64,000 nt of DNA from Eudorina sp. 2006-703-Eu-15 (taxonomy: Eukaryota; Chlorophyta; Chlorophyceae; Chlamydomonadales; Volvocaceae): NCBI GenBank assembly GCA_003117195.1, contig BDSI01000158.1, positions 87,688 to 151,687 on the forward strand, read 5' to 3'. The notes beneath the pieces are model-generated. The model saw only the letters and a list, made by a program, of their open reading frames with translations. It was not told the origin of the DNA and made no database searches. Positions within the stretch are counted from its first letter, which is position 1. Each line of letters starts with the position of its first letter. The position numbers and the translations under genes are program-made. Below, piece by piece: positions 45,955-57,900 of the stretch.

Positions 45955-48900
45955 ATGTCGACAACGAGCGAAACGCGGAGGAAGCCAAGGACTTACCGAA
46001 AGCTTGAAGGATCCTTCAGTTGCACCCCTCTAACGCGGTCGTTGCGCCAAGATGTAAGCCACGTCGATGAGCATGGTGTCTCGCTCGTGCGGAGGCCTGG
46101 TTCTCGGCTTGTATCTCTGTCCGAACATACCTTTGGCCGCTAGCTAACACTTTTCATGTCGATTCAGGTGGAAACTCTTGAGCCAACAGAATGTCTGATT
46201 AACTTAATCGAAAATGGGGTTGCCGCGACAAGCGAATGTGCAGGTGGGTACCTTGCGCATTGGCCTACCCTACGAACGCCGCATCGTGATCGTCTTTGTG
46301 TCGCGCAACAACGCGTTTATAACTTTTGTGCCTTCCCAACCATTTGCGCTTTACGCAGACCCGCTGATAACCATCACGGTGTGCCTGGACCACCGGGATG
46401 GTCGCAACAACACAATTGGGCCGCAAGGGCCGTATCTGCAGATCGAGGACAACGGCACGGGAATGAGTCGGCAGGTGCTGCAGAACTATCTGCGGATGTC
46501 GTACACCACCTCGTGCGTGCCTTCCATTGACCGAGGTGCGCTTTGAAAGCAACTTTTGTGAAGTTGCCTGCGTTACCGCTTGGGTACGAGGTTGAATGGG
46601 TTCGGTATCTGCGATCAGGTAAGAGTTGATGCTTCCGCGGGAGGAGGCGAGCCTGGTCATTCACCGACTGCGCTGGGATTGTGTATCGGGCGCGCGGACA
46701 GCGCATTGAGAACCTGTCAGTACTGACGACATCTATGGAATCGCGGAATGACGCATTGTCGTGCTCTTTGCGACTTGCTTGCACGCACTCGCCGTTGTAC
46801 GTGCCCGCCGTACGCTTGCTCCATCTGCCAGCCGGGGAGACCCGCGCGCCCTGAGCAAGTACATTATTGCTGCGCGAAATCTTGAACGAATCATCGGCAC
46901 CCACCGTTGCCTTATCCTTCCTGCTCGTGCGCGCGCGCCCCGGCCACTTTTCTGCTTTTCTTTCTGCTGCGTGACCGAGTCCCTTACAATTGTCCCCCGT
47001 GCGTGCGCTTACATATGCGTGCCGTCGGTACCCTGCTTCAAACGCAAACGCAATCGGACACCATATGTGAATCGTCTAAACCAAGGCTCGTACCCCGGAG
47101 TTCTGCCGCTGAAGTACTTCTTCAATCGGCAGCTGAACCGCCACGGCCGCGGCTGCGCCTCGCTGGTGTACTTCGGCGACGTTGTCGAGGTGGAGAGCGG
47201 CCAGGTGCGTGGGTCACGACCGTTACTGCAGGATCACGAGAACAAATAGGCCGGGCATTTCAGCAACACTTAGCTAGCTAGTTTCTTAACCGTGCACAGT
47301 CGGCCTTAAATTATCATTATTGGCAGGGCAGTTGTCCCCTGGACATACGATACCTATCTCGGTGTATGTGTGCCCTGTGAGCCTTTGGTTCCCAGCATCA
47401 AACTGAGTCTACGGTGCGCAGCGCTTTGAAGCTGGACCGTGGCCTGGCTACCTACCGGTATCGGTATGGGCCGCATTCCTACTCACTTCCATAAACGAGC
47501 GCGCGTCGCGTTGTTCGGAACCCTGCCCTTGGACGTCGTCATTGCTCGCTCGGCATAGCGACATACAAGCAAACGGGGTGCGTGTGTGTGCGGCGCGCCA
47601 TCGTTCCCGCTGCGTGTCCTGCCCTGCCCGACTGCCACCCCACTCCACCCTGTGACTGTGACGTGCGCCAGGCCCCTCGTCCTGGTCAGGCGCAACCTCG
47701 CTACTCCAAGGCCCGGGTGAGGGCGCGCGGGGAATGAAAGGGTTGGTCGAAGAGAATGGCGAGGTTTTAATGTCCGTCGTCCCGTTGTTTAAGAATGAAT
47801 GAACGTTGCAGCTTCCCAGCCTGCTGATGCTTCCCAGCTTGAACATGAAGCCCATTACGTGCTGACATCTGAGCGTGCTGTGCTGCGTGCTGCTCTCCTA
47901 CCGGTTGGCTGTCATTATCACGTCCCGTCTGGGTGCGTACCTCGATTCATCCGGCTCAGCAGTCGGCACTCTAGTAAAGATAATAATTAAGGATGTTACA
48001 GCGGAACCCCCGGGTCATCGGTAACGGCCACCGGCGACAGCCGAGGCTTCCTCACCATACATCGAGGTTCGCGCGGACGGCATACCATATGCCAGTGCCT
48101 ACGAGGCCAAGTACCGTACATGCACCTGCAATGTGACGCAGCTCGACTATCGAGCGGCACTGAGGAGCAAGGATTGCTGGCCGCTGGAGATGTATGAGGA
48201 GGAGGACGCCCTCGAACCGGACGACGACTGCTACTGTAAGTTCGTAAGCAAGCATGATGGTACGCAGCATGCATGCCGTCGATTGTGTGCGGGCGGGGTG
48301 GGATTATTTGCGATTGCCGGCCAGCCATGGAAAAAAGGCCGCCCTTACTTGACGCGTCCGAGGAAAACGGACCTCCCATACATGCTGCACCCGGCCCTTG
48401 TACATGCAGGGGCAACTGTGTACTCGCTTGCATGTCCCGCCGTACCTCCAGCATGCCCCGCTTGTGCCCTACTGTACCCCACATACAGGCTCAGGCACCA
48501 ACATCTACATCTCCGAGCCTCTGCCCAGCAAGCTGGAAGAGCTCAGCGATGTGAAACACGTGGCCCAACAGGTGTGGACGACGAAGGTTATTAGGAGCAT
48601 TTCGGGAACACACAGGACAGGGATGGACCGGTTATACGCTTACGCCCCCATTCGAGGGGATGGACCCCGTGTAAGAGTCATATATGGGGAAGGCTCCCCG
48701 CCCCACTGTGTCTTTTGCTTATGACCCGCCGCCTCTTACGTACTTCCCCAGATCGAAGACGCCTACTACTTCTTCATTCACGGGGTGCCTGAGAAACTGT
48801 GGAGCCAGCGCTAGCTCCCTGCAGACTTGATCGAGGGCTGTGAGAGGCCAACGGGTCAGTTGAGGGATACATATACAGGGTTTCGGTGCTAAACCCATCA

Positions 48901-51900
48901 TACACACACGCACGCATTTCCATTTATTTGCACTTTATGATAAGCATCGATCGTGGAAGCAAGTTGCCGAAGTATGAACATGCCATGCTTGCTTACATGC
49001 AACGCACGAACGCCATGCCATGCGTTGCGTGGAAGGCATGCATGCACGCACGCACATCGCTGCTGGTGACCGCCGATAATGACGGCTGCTGGATCCGTCC
49101 GCCCGTGATACATGCATGCAGGTGGCCTTCGAATCAACGTGACGAAAATTGAGGGTGGCAGGGTGACGGGGCCGGTGAAGTTATCCCGACATAAGGACCC
49201 CATCGGCAGCACGGACCTGCTCAAGGTGCTGCAGGAGTTCCACCAGCTGCGTCAAAGCAACCCCTTCGCCAAGCCCTGCGTCACCGTGATGAGGTCCGTG
49301 TATGTGGTATATATATACAGTGTGGTTGCGCCCGTGTTGTAAGTGGGTGAAAAGTGGGTGATGAAGCTGTCAGAGCAAGTGTCGCAGAGTCGCACACGAG
49401 CTGTAGTAGTAGTAGTAGTAGTAGGTGCGTAGAGTAGTCCCAAACTGCTCTGGGCCGGCGATGGCGAGCGTGGCTGGTTGTCTCGGGCCGGTCCCCATCA
49501 GAGGGAGGGGGTGTGTAATAGGTGTCGTACTATAGTCGGCCCAACAACTATTCCAGCATCTCGAGAAACGTTTGCCAGCTCTCACCTACTACATGCGCGC
49601 GCAGCCAATCTTCGGGGCAGTAATAGCATCGGTGGGTGGATGATGTACTGTATGGCAGGCCCCGTACGAAGGAGAAATGGGATGGTGTCTCCAAGGTTCC
49701 ATCCAACAGCCGTATGCTATGTCCTAATGCTGTCAGTGTCGCAGATGTGGATGGTTCATTCAATAATGGTGATGCGGCGGGGGGTCCCCGGCCTCCCATT
49801 TCCATTATTCAAGCAGTCATGCAGCCACGGCGGCAGTCGGGCCGCCAGCAGCCGGAGCCGACCTACGTACACGAAACTCCAATAATATTGTGCCAACTGT
49901 GAACCGCGTGTCACCTTGATCGATGAACTCTGCCTTCCACTAGCTGGTTGACATGTCCAAGTCTTTGCCTCGCTGCCCGCATGACTTGCTTGTTTACGTA
50001 CAGCAGCACAGCTGTATGTACACGCAGCAGCGCAAGCAACTCACAGTCAGCAGCCAGATAGTTGTACATCGGCTGCCCATCCTACCTGCTATCTATATGT
50101 CGTTTCTGGGGTTGGTGTGAGCTTGATTGCCCGGACTTGACTCCTAGCGACATCGGCGACTCCCAGCGACATCGGCGACGGAGCAACAGATTCCGCCTGC
50201 TGCAGCCGAATCTGACCTCGCTCGACCCGTGCATTTCTGCATGCAGGTACTTGCCCCCCGGCTGCCCCTGGCCGGCCAGCGGTGACGAAAGGCGGTCCGC
50301 TGACCAAACCACCCGCGCCCAAACTGGCGGCAGGGGCACGGGCGCCAAATCCCCCGCTGCTCCTGGAGCTCCCTCCAAACGCCGAAAACAGGCCAGGGGT
50401 CCCAGCAGCCGTACGCCGACCGGCGGCGGATCGGGTGGGGCCGCTGTGGCGCCACCGCCGCCGCCGCTGTCGGGGGCTGCTGGCGGCAGTGGACCGCAGC
50501 CCTCAACACCGGGTAATGGCGGCGGTGGTGCTGGCGGTGGTACCGGCGGTGCTGGTGGTACCGGTGCTACCCGTACCACTGAGGTGGGTGGCGCGGGGCA
50601 GCTGGACACCGATGACGAGGATGAGCGGCGGACGGACATCGACCAGCGACCCAAGGACCGCGTGGGTGACTTCGTGGCGATCTCCTGGTGGTTCCCATAC
50701 CGCGACTGGTGGGTCCCGGGAGGGGTGGTGAGCGAGAAGCCCACGCGAACCACTACCATGGGGAGGGGGGGTGAGGAGGTAGGCAGGGGCGGGGAGGGAG
50801 GGCACCATGTGAATGTGCGTGTGTGGCCGCATCGATCGGTCGCTGCCTCATCATCCCGCCGGCGCGTGGTCGACACGGCATGTTTTGAAGGAGGTCCGAC
50901 ACATGGATTGCGTGCGTGTGTACATGAATGTGTCAGTAGGCAATGCAAGACGCGTGTTTTGCAAGGCGCAGGTGAAAATGCCCCATAACAAACCAGCTAC
51001 TGTCTATGACCAGGCCTGAAGCAACATCTGTAGTAAGGCTGCGGACGGAGGACGAGCCGACGGAAGGGCTGTGTCAGCCGGCGCCTGTCGGCGGGCTGAC
51101 TGATGCTGACTGATGCTGACTGATGCTGGCTGGATGGGCTATGCCTCTTTACATACACCCCGCCGCCCGGTGCTGTCGACCACGCACGGCGCCTATCCAT
51201 AACCTATCTGATCAAACCACGCCCATGCGCTTGCGTGTCTTGACCACCGACCGCCAATTACACATAAATACATATATACGTACATACATGCATGTCGCTG
51301 CCTCGATCGTCCTTCCTGCTGCCGGACCGCAGTGAGCGGACCAAGCCGATGGCGGGTGACGGTCAGGAGTGAGTTGCCGGACGGGGGCGGGCCGCGCGGG
51401 GGCGATGATCGGGGCTGGCGAGTCCCTGGGGCTGGACGGGGCTGCTGGACGGGGCTGGACGGGGCTCGCTGGCCAGCAGAGGAGAGAGACGTACGGAGGA
51501 GGAAGGCGTTTGCACTGTTATATACGCCTCTGCAGTGAACCCTGACGACAAGCCGCCCCGTGCATCCTCCTACCGCACCACCGCGCGCGCTATCTGGAAG
51601 CCATCTTCAGATAGATAGAATATGTCGATCTATCTACGTAACCTACCACCATTCCTATACCGCCAGTAGTTCCGCCACCACCATCGCCGGTGCCGCCGCC
51701 CCCCATGTACCCTGCACGCATCGCCAGGCTGCATGTGATGGTTTACTGTAGCGGCAAGCTCATGCCCAGGTCCAAGCTGCGCGGCCAGTTTCCCGAGATG
51801 GTGAAGGCGGCGGTGGCCATGGCTCGGCGCGATCAGCAGCTTCAGGTAGGTGGTGACTGGCGGCGGGCGGGGGGAGGGGAAGTTCGAAGACCTTAAATAC

Positions 51901-54900
51901 AAAACGACGCGGACTGCTGCGATCCAGAGAAAAAGATCTGATTGATGGAAATTGTTCCGTACCAGGATCTCCGGAGACAATAACTGCGGCGTGCAGTAGT
52001 GGTTATTAGGATTTAGATCAAGTACGAAGGGATGTCTAGTCCCTGGCATTGCTGACGGCGTCTTGCTTTGTTGGACTTGTAGCCTGGGCGTGGGGCTGCT
52101 TCTTACAAAGGCGTACTCGTGAGCTGTGCCGGTGTGACTCTAGGGTGTTGCGACTCTAGCGCAGTGCAAAGACCCCTGACAGAAGTACGTGCCGCGATCT
52201 GGTCTAGCCCCTGGGTGCGACATGTAATTTCCGGAAAATGGCCATCAGCTGAGCACGCGTGTAAGCATTGATGCCATCATGACTAATATTAGTCAAGAGG
52301 CCGGGCCCGGGTCGAATTGTAACAAGCAGGCACACAGACGCCACTGAGCGGGGGAGGGGGCATCCCCGCACATATACACCCTTCCCATCTCCCCTCCAAT
52401 TTCTCCCCTCGCTTCGACTCTGCCGCCCTCCCTCCCTCACGCCAATTACATACCGACGTGCCTGCGTGCCGAATCCCAGTCGCCAATTTTCAAAGCCCCT
52501 CCCTTCCCCCCACCCCCAGTTCTACGCGCACAAGCTGGGGGACCCCGGGCGGCTGGTGATGCTGCTGCTGGCGTCCCCGGACGTCGCCATGCAGCACAAC
52601 AAGCTGGACTGCACGGGGGAGGCCTACGAGGTACGGGGGAGAGCAGCTGGCCGGGGTGTGGCAAGGGCGAGCTCTGCGCCTCCTCCCAGGCTGTCTCTCA
52701 GGCAAGGGCGAGCTCTGCGCCTCCTCCCAGGCTGTCTCTCACAGGCTGTCTCCGAGGCTGTCTCCCAGGCTGCATTGAGGAATGGTGCGGGGTGTGTGGG
52801 GGGGGGAGGGGGAGCTTGGACAGTCGCTGGCGGCGGACCGGGCCGCATCATTTCGGGCCCGCGTGTGGTCAGCTTGGCACAGACGGATGGACGCCAGAGC
52901 GCACTTCGGCCGCAAATAAAGCAAGTCACGGCCCCCACCCCCACCTTGCACCCACCGCTGAAGGTCCTGCCTGTTACAGTCCAACCCCCACCGAACCTTT
53001 GCTCTGGCGGCAGCAGAGTCTGCACACGTCTACCTATTTCATGTAACCCCCATACTGTACCCCCGCAACCACGCATCCCAGAAGTACTATATATATGCAG
53101 CCACTAACGAAGACACTCCAAACCTGCTGCGAGCGACCGCCTCGCAGATGTTCTGCCAGGCCGCGGGTGTCCCCCCCACGCCCACTGATATCACCGAAAG
53201 CCAGTCTCGACTGCTGACCTACGTCTGGCCCAATGACCTGGCCGCGGCGGCTGGCGACGGTCCCGGCCCCAGCAGCGGTGCTGGCCCAAGCAGCAGAGGC
53301 CCGGGCGGAAGGCCGAAGCGCTCCGAGCCTGCCTCGCCCCTGGACTCCCACCCGTTGTCGGGTCTGGGCAAGCCAGGTTGGTACCTGAATAGCGAGGGGG
53401 ACTACGCGGCGCAGCAGATGGTGGAGACCTGCCGCGCTTGCTGGCCGCTCACGGTGAGCGCGCGAAGGAGAGGGGGGGGGGGGTGTAGAGGAAGATAGAC
53501 GGAAGGGGTGTCTGTGTGTGACGAAACTGAGCTGCGAGAAGAGAAGTCCAGCGTGACGGGCAGTGGAGATTGCTGACATCTGGGACCCGAACTACCGGCG
53601 GTGTGAGTGCAGCGAGAAACCCGCGCTGACGGATGTGCGTGTGTGCGTGTGTTTAAAAAAGAAGCCCGCCCGACCCGAACCAAGGACCAATATACGTACG
53701 TGTGCGTGTGTGTTTGTCGAGGATGGGCCGGACCGTGTGTGAGCCTGCCCGGATGGATGCATGTCGCTTTGCGCGGCGCGTGTCGGTGAGGTGTGGCACG
53801 AAGCTAAGAGGGGTTTTACCCCGGGTAGCACAAACGCAGCTACAGCTACAAGGGGGTCTGAACGGCGACATCACTAGTCATACTGCTGCCGCCGATCCGA
53901 TCCGATCCGATCCGGATCACCTCCACCTCCATCATCACGCAGGAGGCGTGTCCCCACTGTTCCACCTTCTGGATTCCCTTTCCGCTCTTTCTTTTCCTTG
54001 GGTCCCGGCCTCCCCCCTCACCTTCCGCTACCCTCTCCCCGCGTCTGGCGGCTGCCTCTTGAGTTACCCATGAATTCCCCTGCGAATAGGCCGAGGACGG
54101 CCACCTGGTACACACCCTTGAGGACGGCCAACCGCCAGTAATGGAGGACCTGGAGGACTACGGCGTCTTGGACCGCGGCTACCGGGAATGCTCGAACAAG
54201 TATCGGTTCTGCAAGGAATCCGATCCGGTGGAGACGGGCGAGATGGTGAGGCAATGTGGAGGTGGCATATGTCTGTCTCTCTCGCCCCTTTGTGTATGTG
54301 TTTACCGAGAATCCCTGTGAGAGTGTGTCCTCAGGCGGGTCGAAACGCTGTGCGAAAGTGTGTGTATGTGTGCATATGTACATATGTGTGCATATATATA
54401 AGTATGTTGGCCAGGCCGTGCTGATCGATATGCAACGATCGACATCCGTCTGGATCGAACCCTTCGTATGACCTTCAACTTCAAGTGTTGCTATCTTCCA
54501 AAACTGGGAAATGGAATTCCGCAGGTTTCCGGCCTGTCGCCAGTAGCCAACAAGTAGGGGGTCGGCTTCCTTGAAGCCGGAAAAGGGCGGGGCCCCCTAC
54601 AATCCGTACAGGCCGCTTGCTTTACAACGAAAACTCTATTACCGCGCAAGAGTGTGAGAGAGTGAAAGGGTGCCATTGAGGGTGTCGTTGATGTTGAAGG
54701 TGGATCGGCGTGTATAGATTCAGCAAGCTCAAGCAGGTAGGTAGCCCCGAAACCAACCTGCAGTACACGGCGGTCATGGCATCTGCATTATCACTATCGT
54801 AACGCTAGTCGCCTCTGCACTACCACATCCGTCTGTCAAGCAGATGATCACAAATCAAGCTTGAAGCATTCTGGCCGTGAAACTGTCGTTGTTTGGTCCG

Positions 54901-57900
54901 TCGGCATGCTTGCAACCCTTCTGCTGCACGCGTGCAGCAGACGTGAACCTCTAAAATTTGCTACAATAGTTACATAGCAATGTAAAGCAAAAGCAGGGTG
55001 CAAAAAAGTCGCGGTGAGAGCCGGACTTCGGGCCATCGGAACTGGAGAACTCCTTGGTACTCGGTATGCTATCCCTTTGCATCTTGAAACTTTGATTCAA
55101 TACATAATGTTGAATTGTATTCATCTGGCAAAACAGAAAGGCAAATCTTGGTGTTGGTGGCATCTTGATGTTCAAACATCAGAACACTATGGAAGTTCAA
55201 TTTAGCACGCGCCACCTGCCCCTAATCCAAGTATTCATCACGCGGCACTTGTTGCAACAAACATGAGCGCCAGAGGCGTTGGGTGGATGTTGACTCGGGT
55301 CCATGGAGACCGCGGAGCTTTACTTTGACCGTTTGTGCGCAAAGAATTTTTTTCAGCCAAACCAAAGTTACCTTGCAATAGAGGACAATTAATATGACAA
55401 ACATAGTGAATTAGTTTAGCGGATAATGAACGTTTTGCCGTTACCGGACACACGGACACAAGGACACACGGACACACGGACACACGGACACACGGACATG
55501 GGCAATCCTAGGGGGCGGGGCCCCCCGAACGCGCTTCGCGCTGGGGCCCCGCCCAAAAACCTTTGGCAGGGCAGATTTTGGGGGCCTTTCTAGGTGCCAG
55601 GAAATGAAAACCTCCGGGCAGGCCGGGAAATATTTCTGCGTGTTTCGACAGCAGGGCGACTGCTACCACAGCTACGACAGGGATTCTCAGTCGCGAAGGG
55701 GTGAAGCACGCTTTCCTGGCGTCTCGGATGCATATGGGGGGGGGGTAACCAGGAATCCGGGACAAGGCATAAGAGTGTGCTTTGGCGGTAGACAGGTGTA
55801 CGACGCAGGCATTTCCCCTGCGCCTGCAGATTTCCAGGCCTTTGTGGTAGTCTGGAAAATAGTTGGCAGGGCAGATTTCCGGCTCCCTACAGCCTCAAAT
55901 AAATGAAACCTCGCAGGTTTTCTGGGGGTCCGTGATATGAAAAATTCCGGGATTTCGGCCCGTAAACATTTACTTTATATAAGATAGCAACACTGCCTTC
56001 AACGCGGCCGCGCATTATTGGTGCTCAATTAGAGACACGCCTGCTGGCCCCGGCCATCGTTCGTGTACCGTACTTCACCCCGCGCACGTCCACCGGCACA
56101 TGCGGAATTCGCGTCGGTGTCGTAACTAACAGCTATGCTCAGCCCCAAACCATGCGCTCACGTCCCAACGCACCGATAATGTAGCGGCGTCCCCCTCTCT
56201 CCCTCCCTGCTGGCATGACATGACACGTGACCGGGTTATAACGGCTACTCCTGGGCACGTTTCCAGTGTTCGGGGCATGAGCGCATCACTGGCCTGAACA
56301 CTACTCTTCTCCCGGGCTTCCCTACCCCCCCCCCATACACACATACTCCTCTTACCCACCGCCAACCTAACAGCGCTCTTCCGACACAGCAGCCTTTCAT
56401 TTTTGTATGGGTCGGGCAATGGGTACATTTTATACGCATACGGGCAACTTTCGGGCGCTAATCCGCCTGTGCATATCATGCACTCCTGCTTTGCCTGCTT
56501 AAGCAACACACTCCTCTTACCCACCGCCGGACAACGCGCCCCCATTGTTTCATGTTGTCAACCGCTTCCGTCCTAGGCAATCGCCGCCATGCCGCACCAA
56601 CACCTAGCTAGCCCGCTTCTTTCGACTGACTCCAGATCACAACGTTGCCCCGTGTCAGGTGATGCTGGTGGAGTTCGGCAAGCGGGGCCCGGAGGGCCCG
56701 GAGGGCGGTGCCGCGGTTGCTGAGGGGGCTGCAGGCACCAGCAGGGCCGGGTATGGGCCTCAGCGCCTGGCCAGATCCGCGCACATCGTGGAGGTGTTCT
56801 TCAGTGAGGGCAGTGATGCCGCCCGGCACCACTACGGGGTGGTAAGGCCCTGGAGGCCGAGCTGGTCGCCGCGCACGGGTGAGTGCGCGATAGCTCTAGC
56901 TAGGAGATCAGGAGGAGGACCGGGACCGTCTTCATCTCGCCTAGCTTGGTTGTATGCGGGGGAAGGGTGATGCGATGACCTATCTAGTGGGTAGCCCTGC
57001 CAGCTACTGTATGTACCGGGGGGCCAAGTCATCCGTCCACAAGCATGTGCGTGTGCGCACAGCGAGCGATGCGACGATCACAGTCTGCACGCTCCACCGC
57101 GGGCCCCCGCCCCGGGGCGTTTGCCCTCAGCTTACACTACGGTAGCAGCAGGTCCGATCCGCGCCCTGGTTGGTGGGGCGATGGATTAGAGGCCGGTCCT
57201 GTCGTTGGGGGTTGGGCGGATTGTGGAAACCTGGCGGGCAGCAGGGCCAGCGGCCCGCAAGGCAATGCGGCTCGAGGTCGAACCCGCAGTTGGGGCGCGG
57301 CAGGGTGTTGAGTAGTGGGGTCAGGCTGCGGCCGCTGTTGACCGAAGGCGCGCCGGGAGGGGCGTCCCCCTTCCCTCATCAAGTCATCATGTCCCCGCAT
57401 TCCATCATTGAAGTTTGCGCCAGCATTTAGTGGAAGCACACCGCGGGTGTGAGCGACCCAGTCGCAACTCCCTGCCTGCCTCCCTCCCGTCTGCCCTTCT
57501 AGCGCCGCTGTGTGAGCCAGTGGTGCAGCTGCGGCCCCTGACCAAGGCCGGCAGCAAGCTGTCCGAGCGGCAAGGGGAGCAGGTTGCGCTGGTTCGGGAG
57601 TGGGAGGGCTTCATGCCCCGGCGTCTGATGGTCAAGAGGGACGACGCGAGGGTGGGTGGGTTGGTGCTTGGTGGGTGGCTGAGGCTGGGTGGGAGGTCGG
57701 GAAGATGGGTGGGTGAGTGGGTGTTGGGTGTGAGTGGGACGCGCGCGAGGTAGGCTGGCTGGTTGTCGAGGGGTGGTTGGCTGAGATGGGGAGGGGGATG
57801 AGGTGAGACGCTGTGGGATGGGGAGGGGGATGAGGTGAGACGCTGTGAGATGGGGAGGGGGATGAGGTGAGACGCTGTGGGATGGGGAGGGGGATGAGGT

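Noticed and set aside
50082..50948. 288-codon minus-strand Pro-rich frame
   Set aside because: Antisense shadow of the GHKL-gene exon 50247-50708, a Gly/Ala-rich linker with in-phase splice sites.
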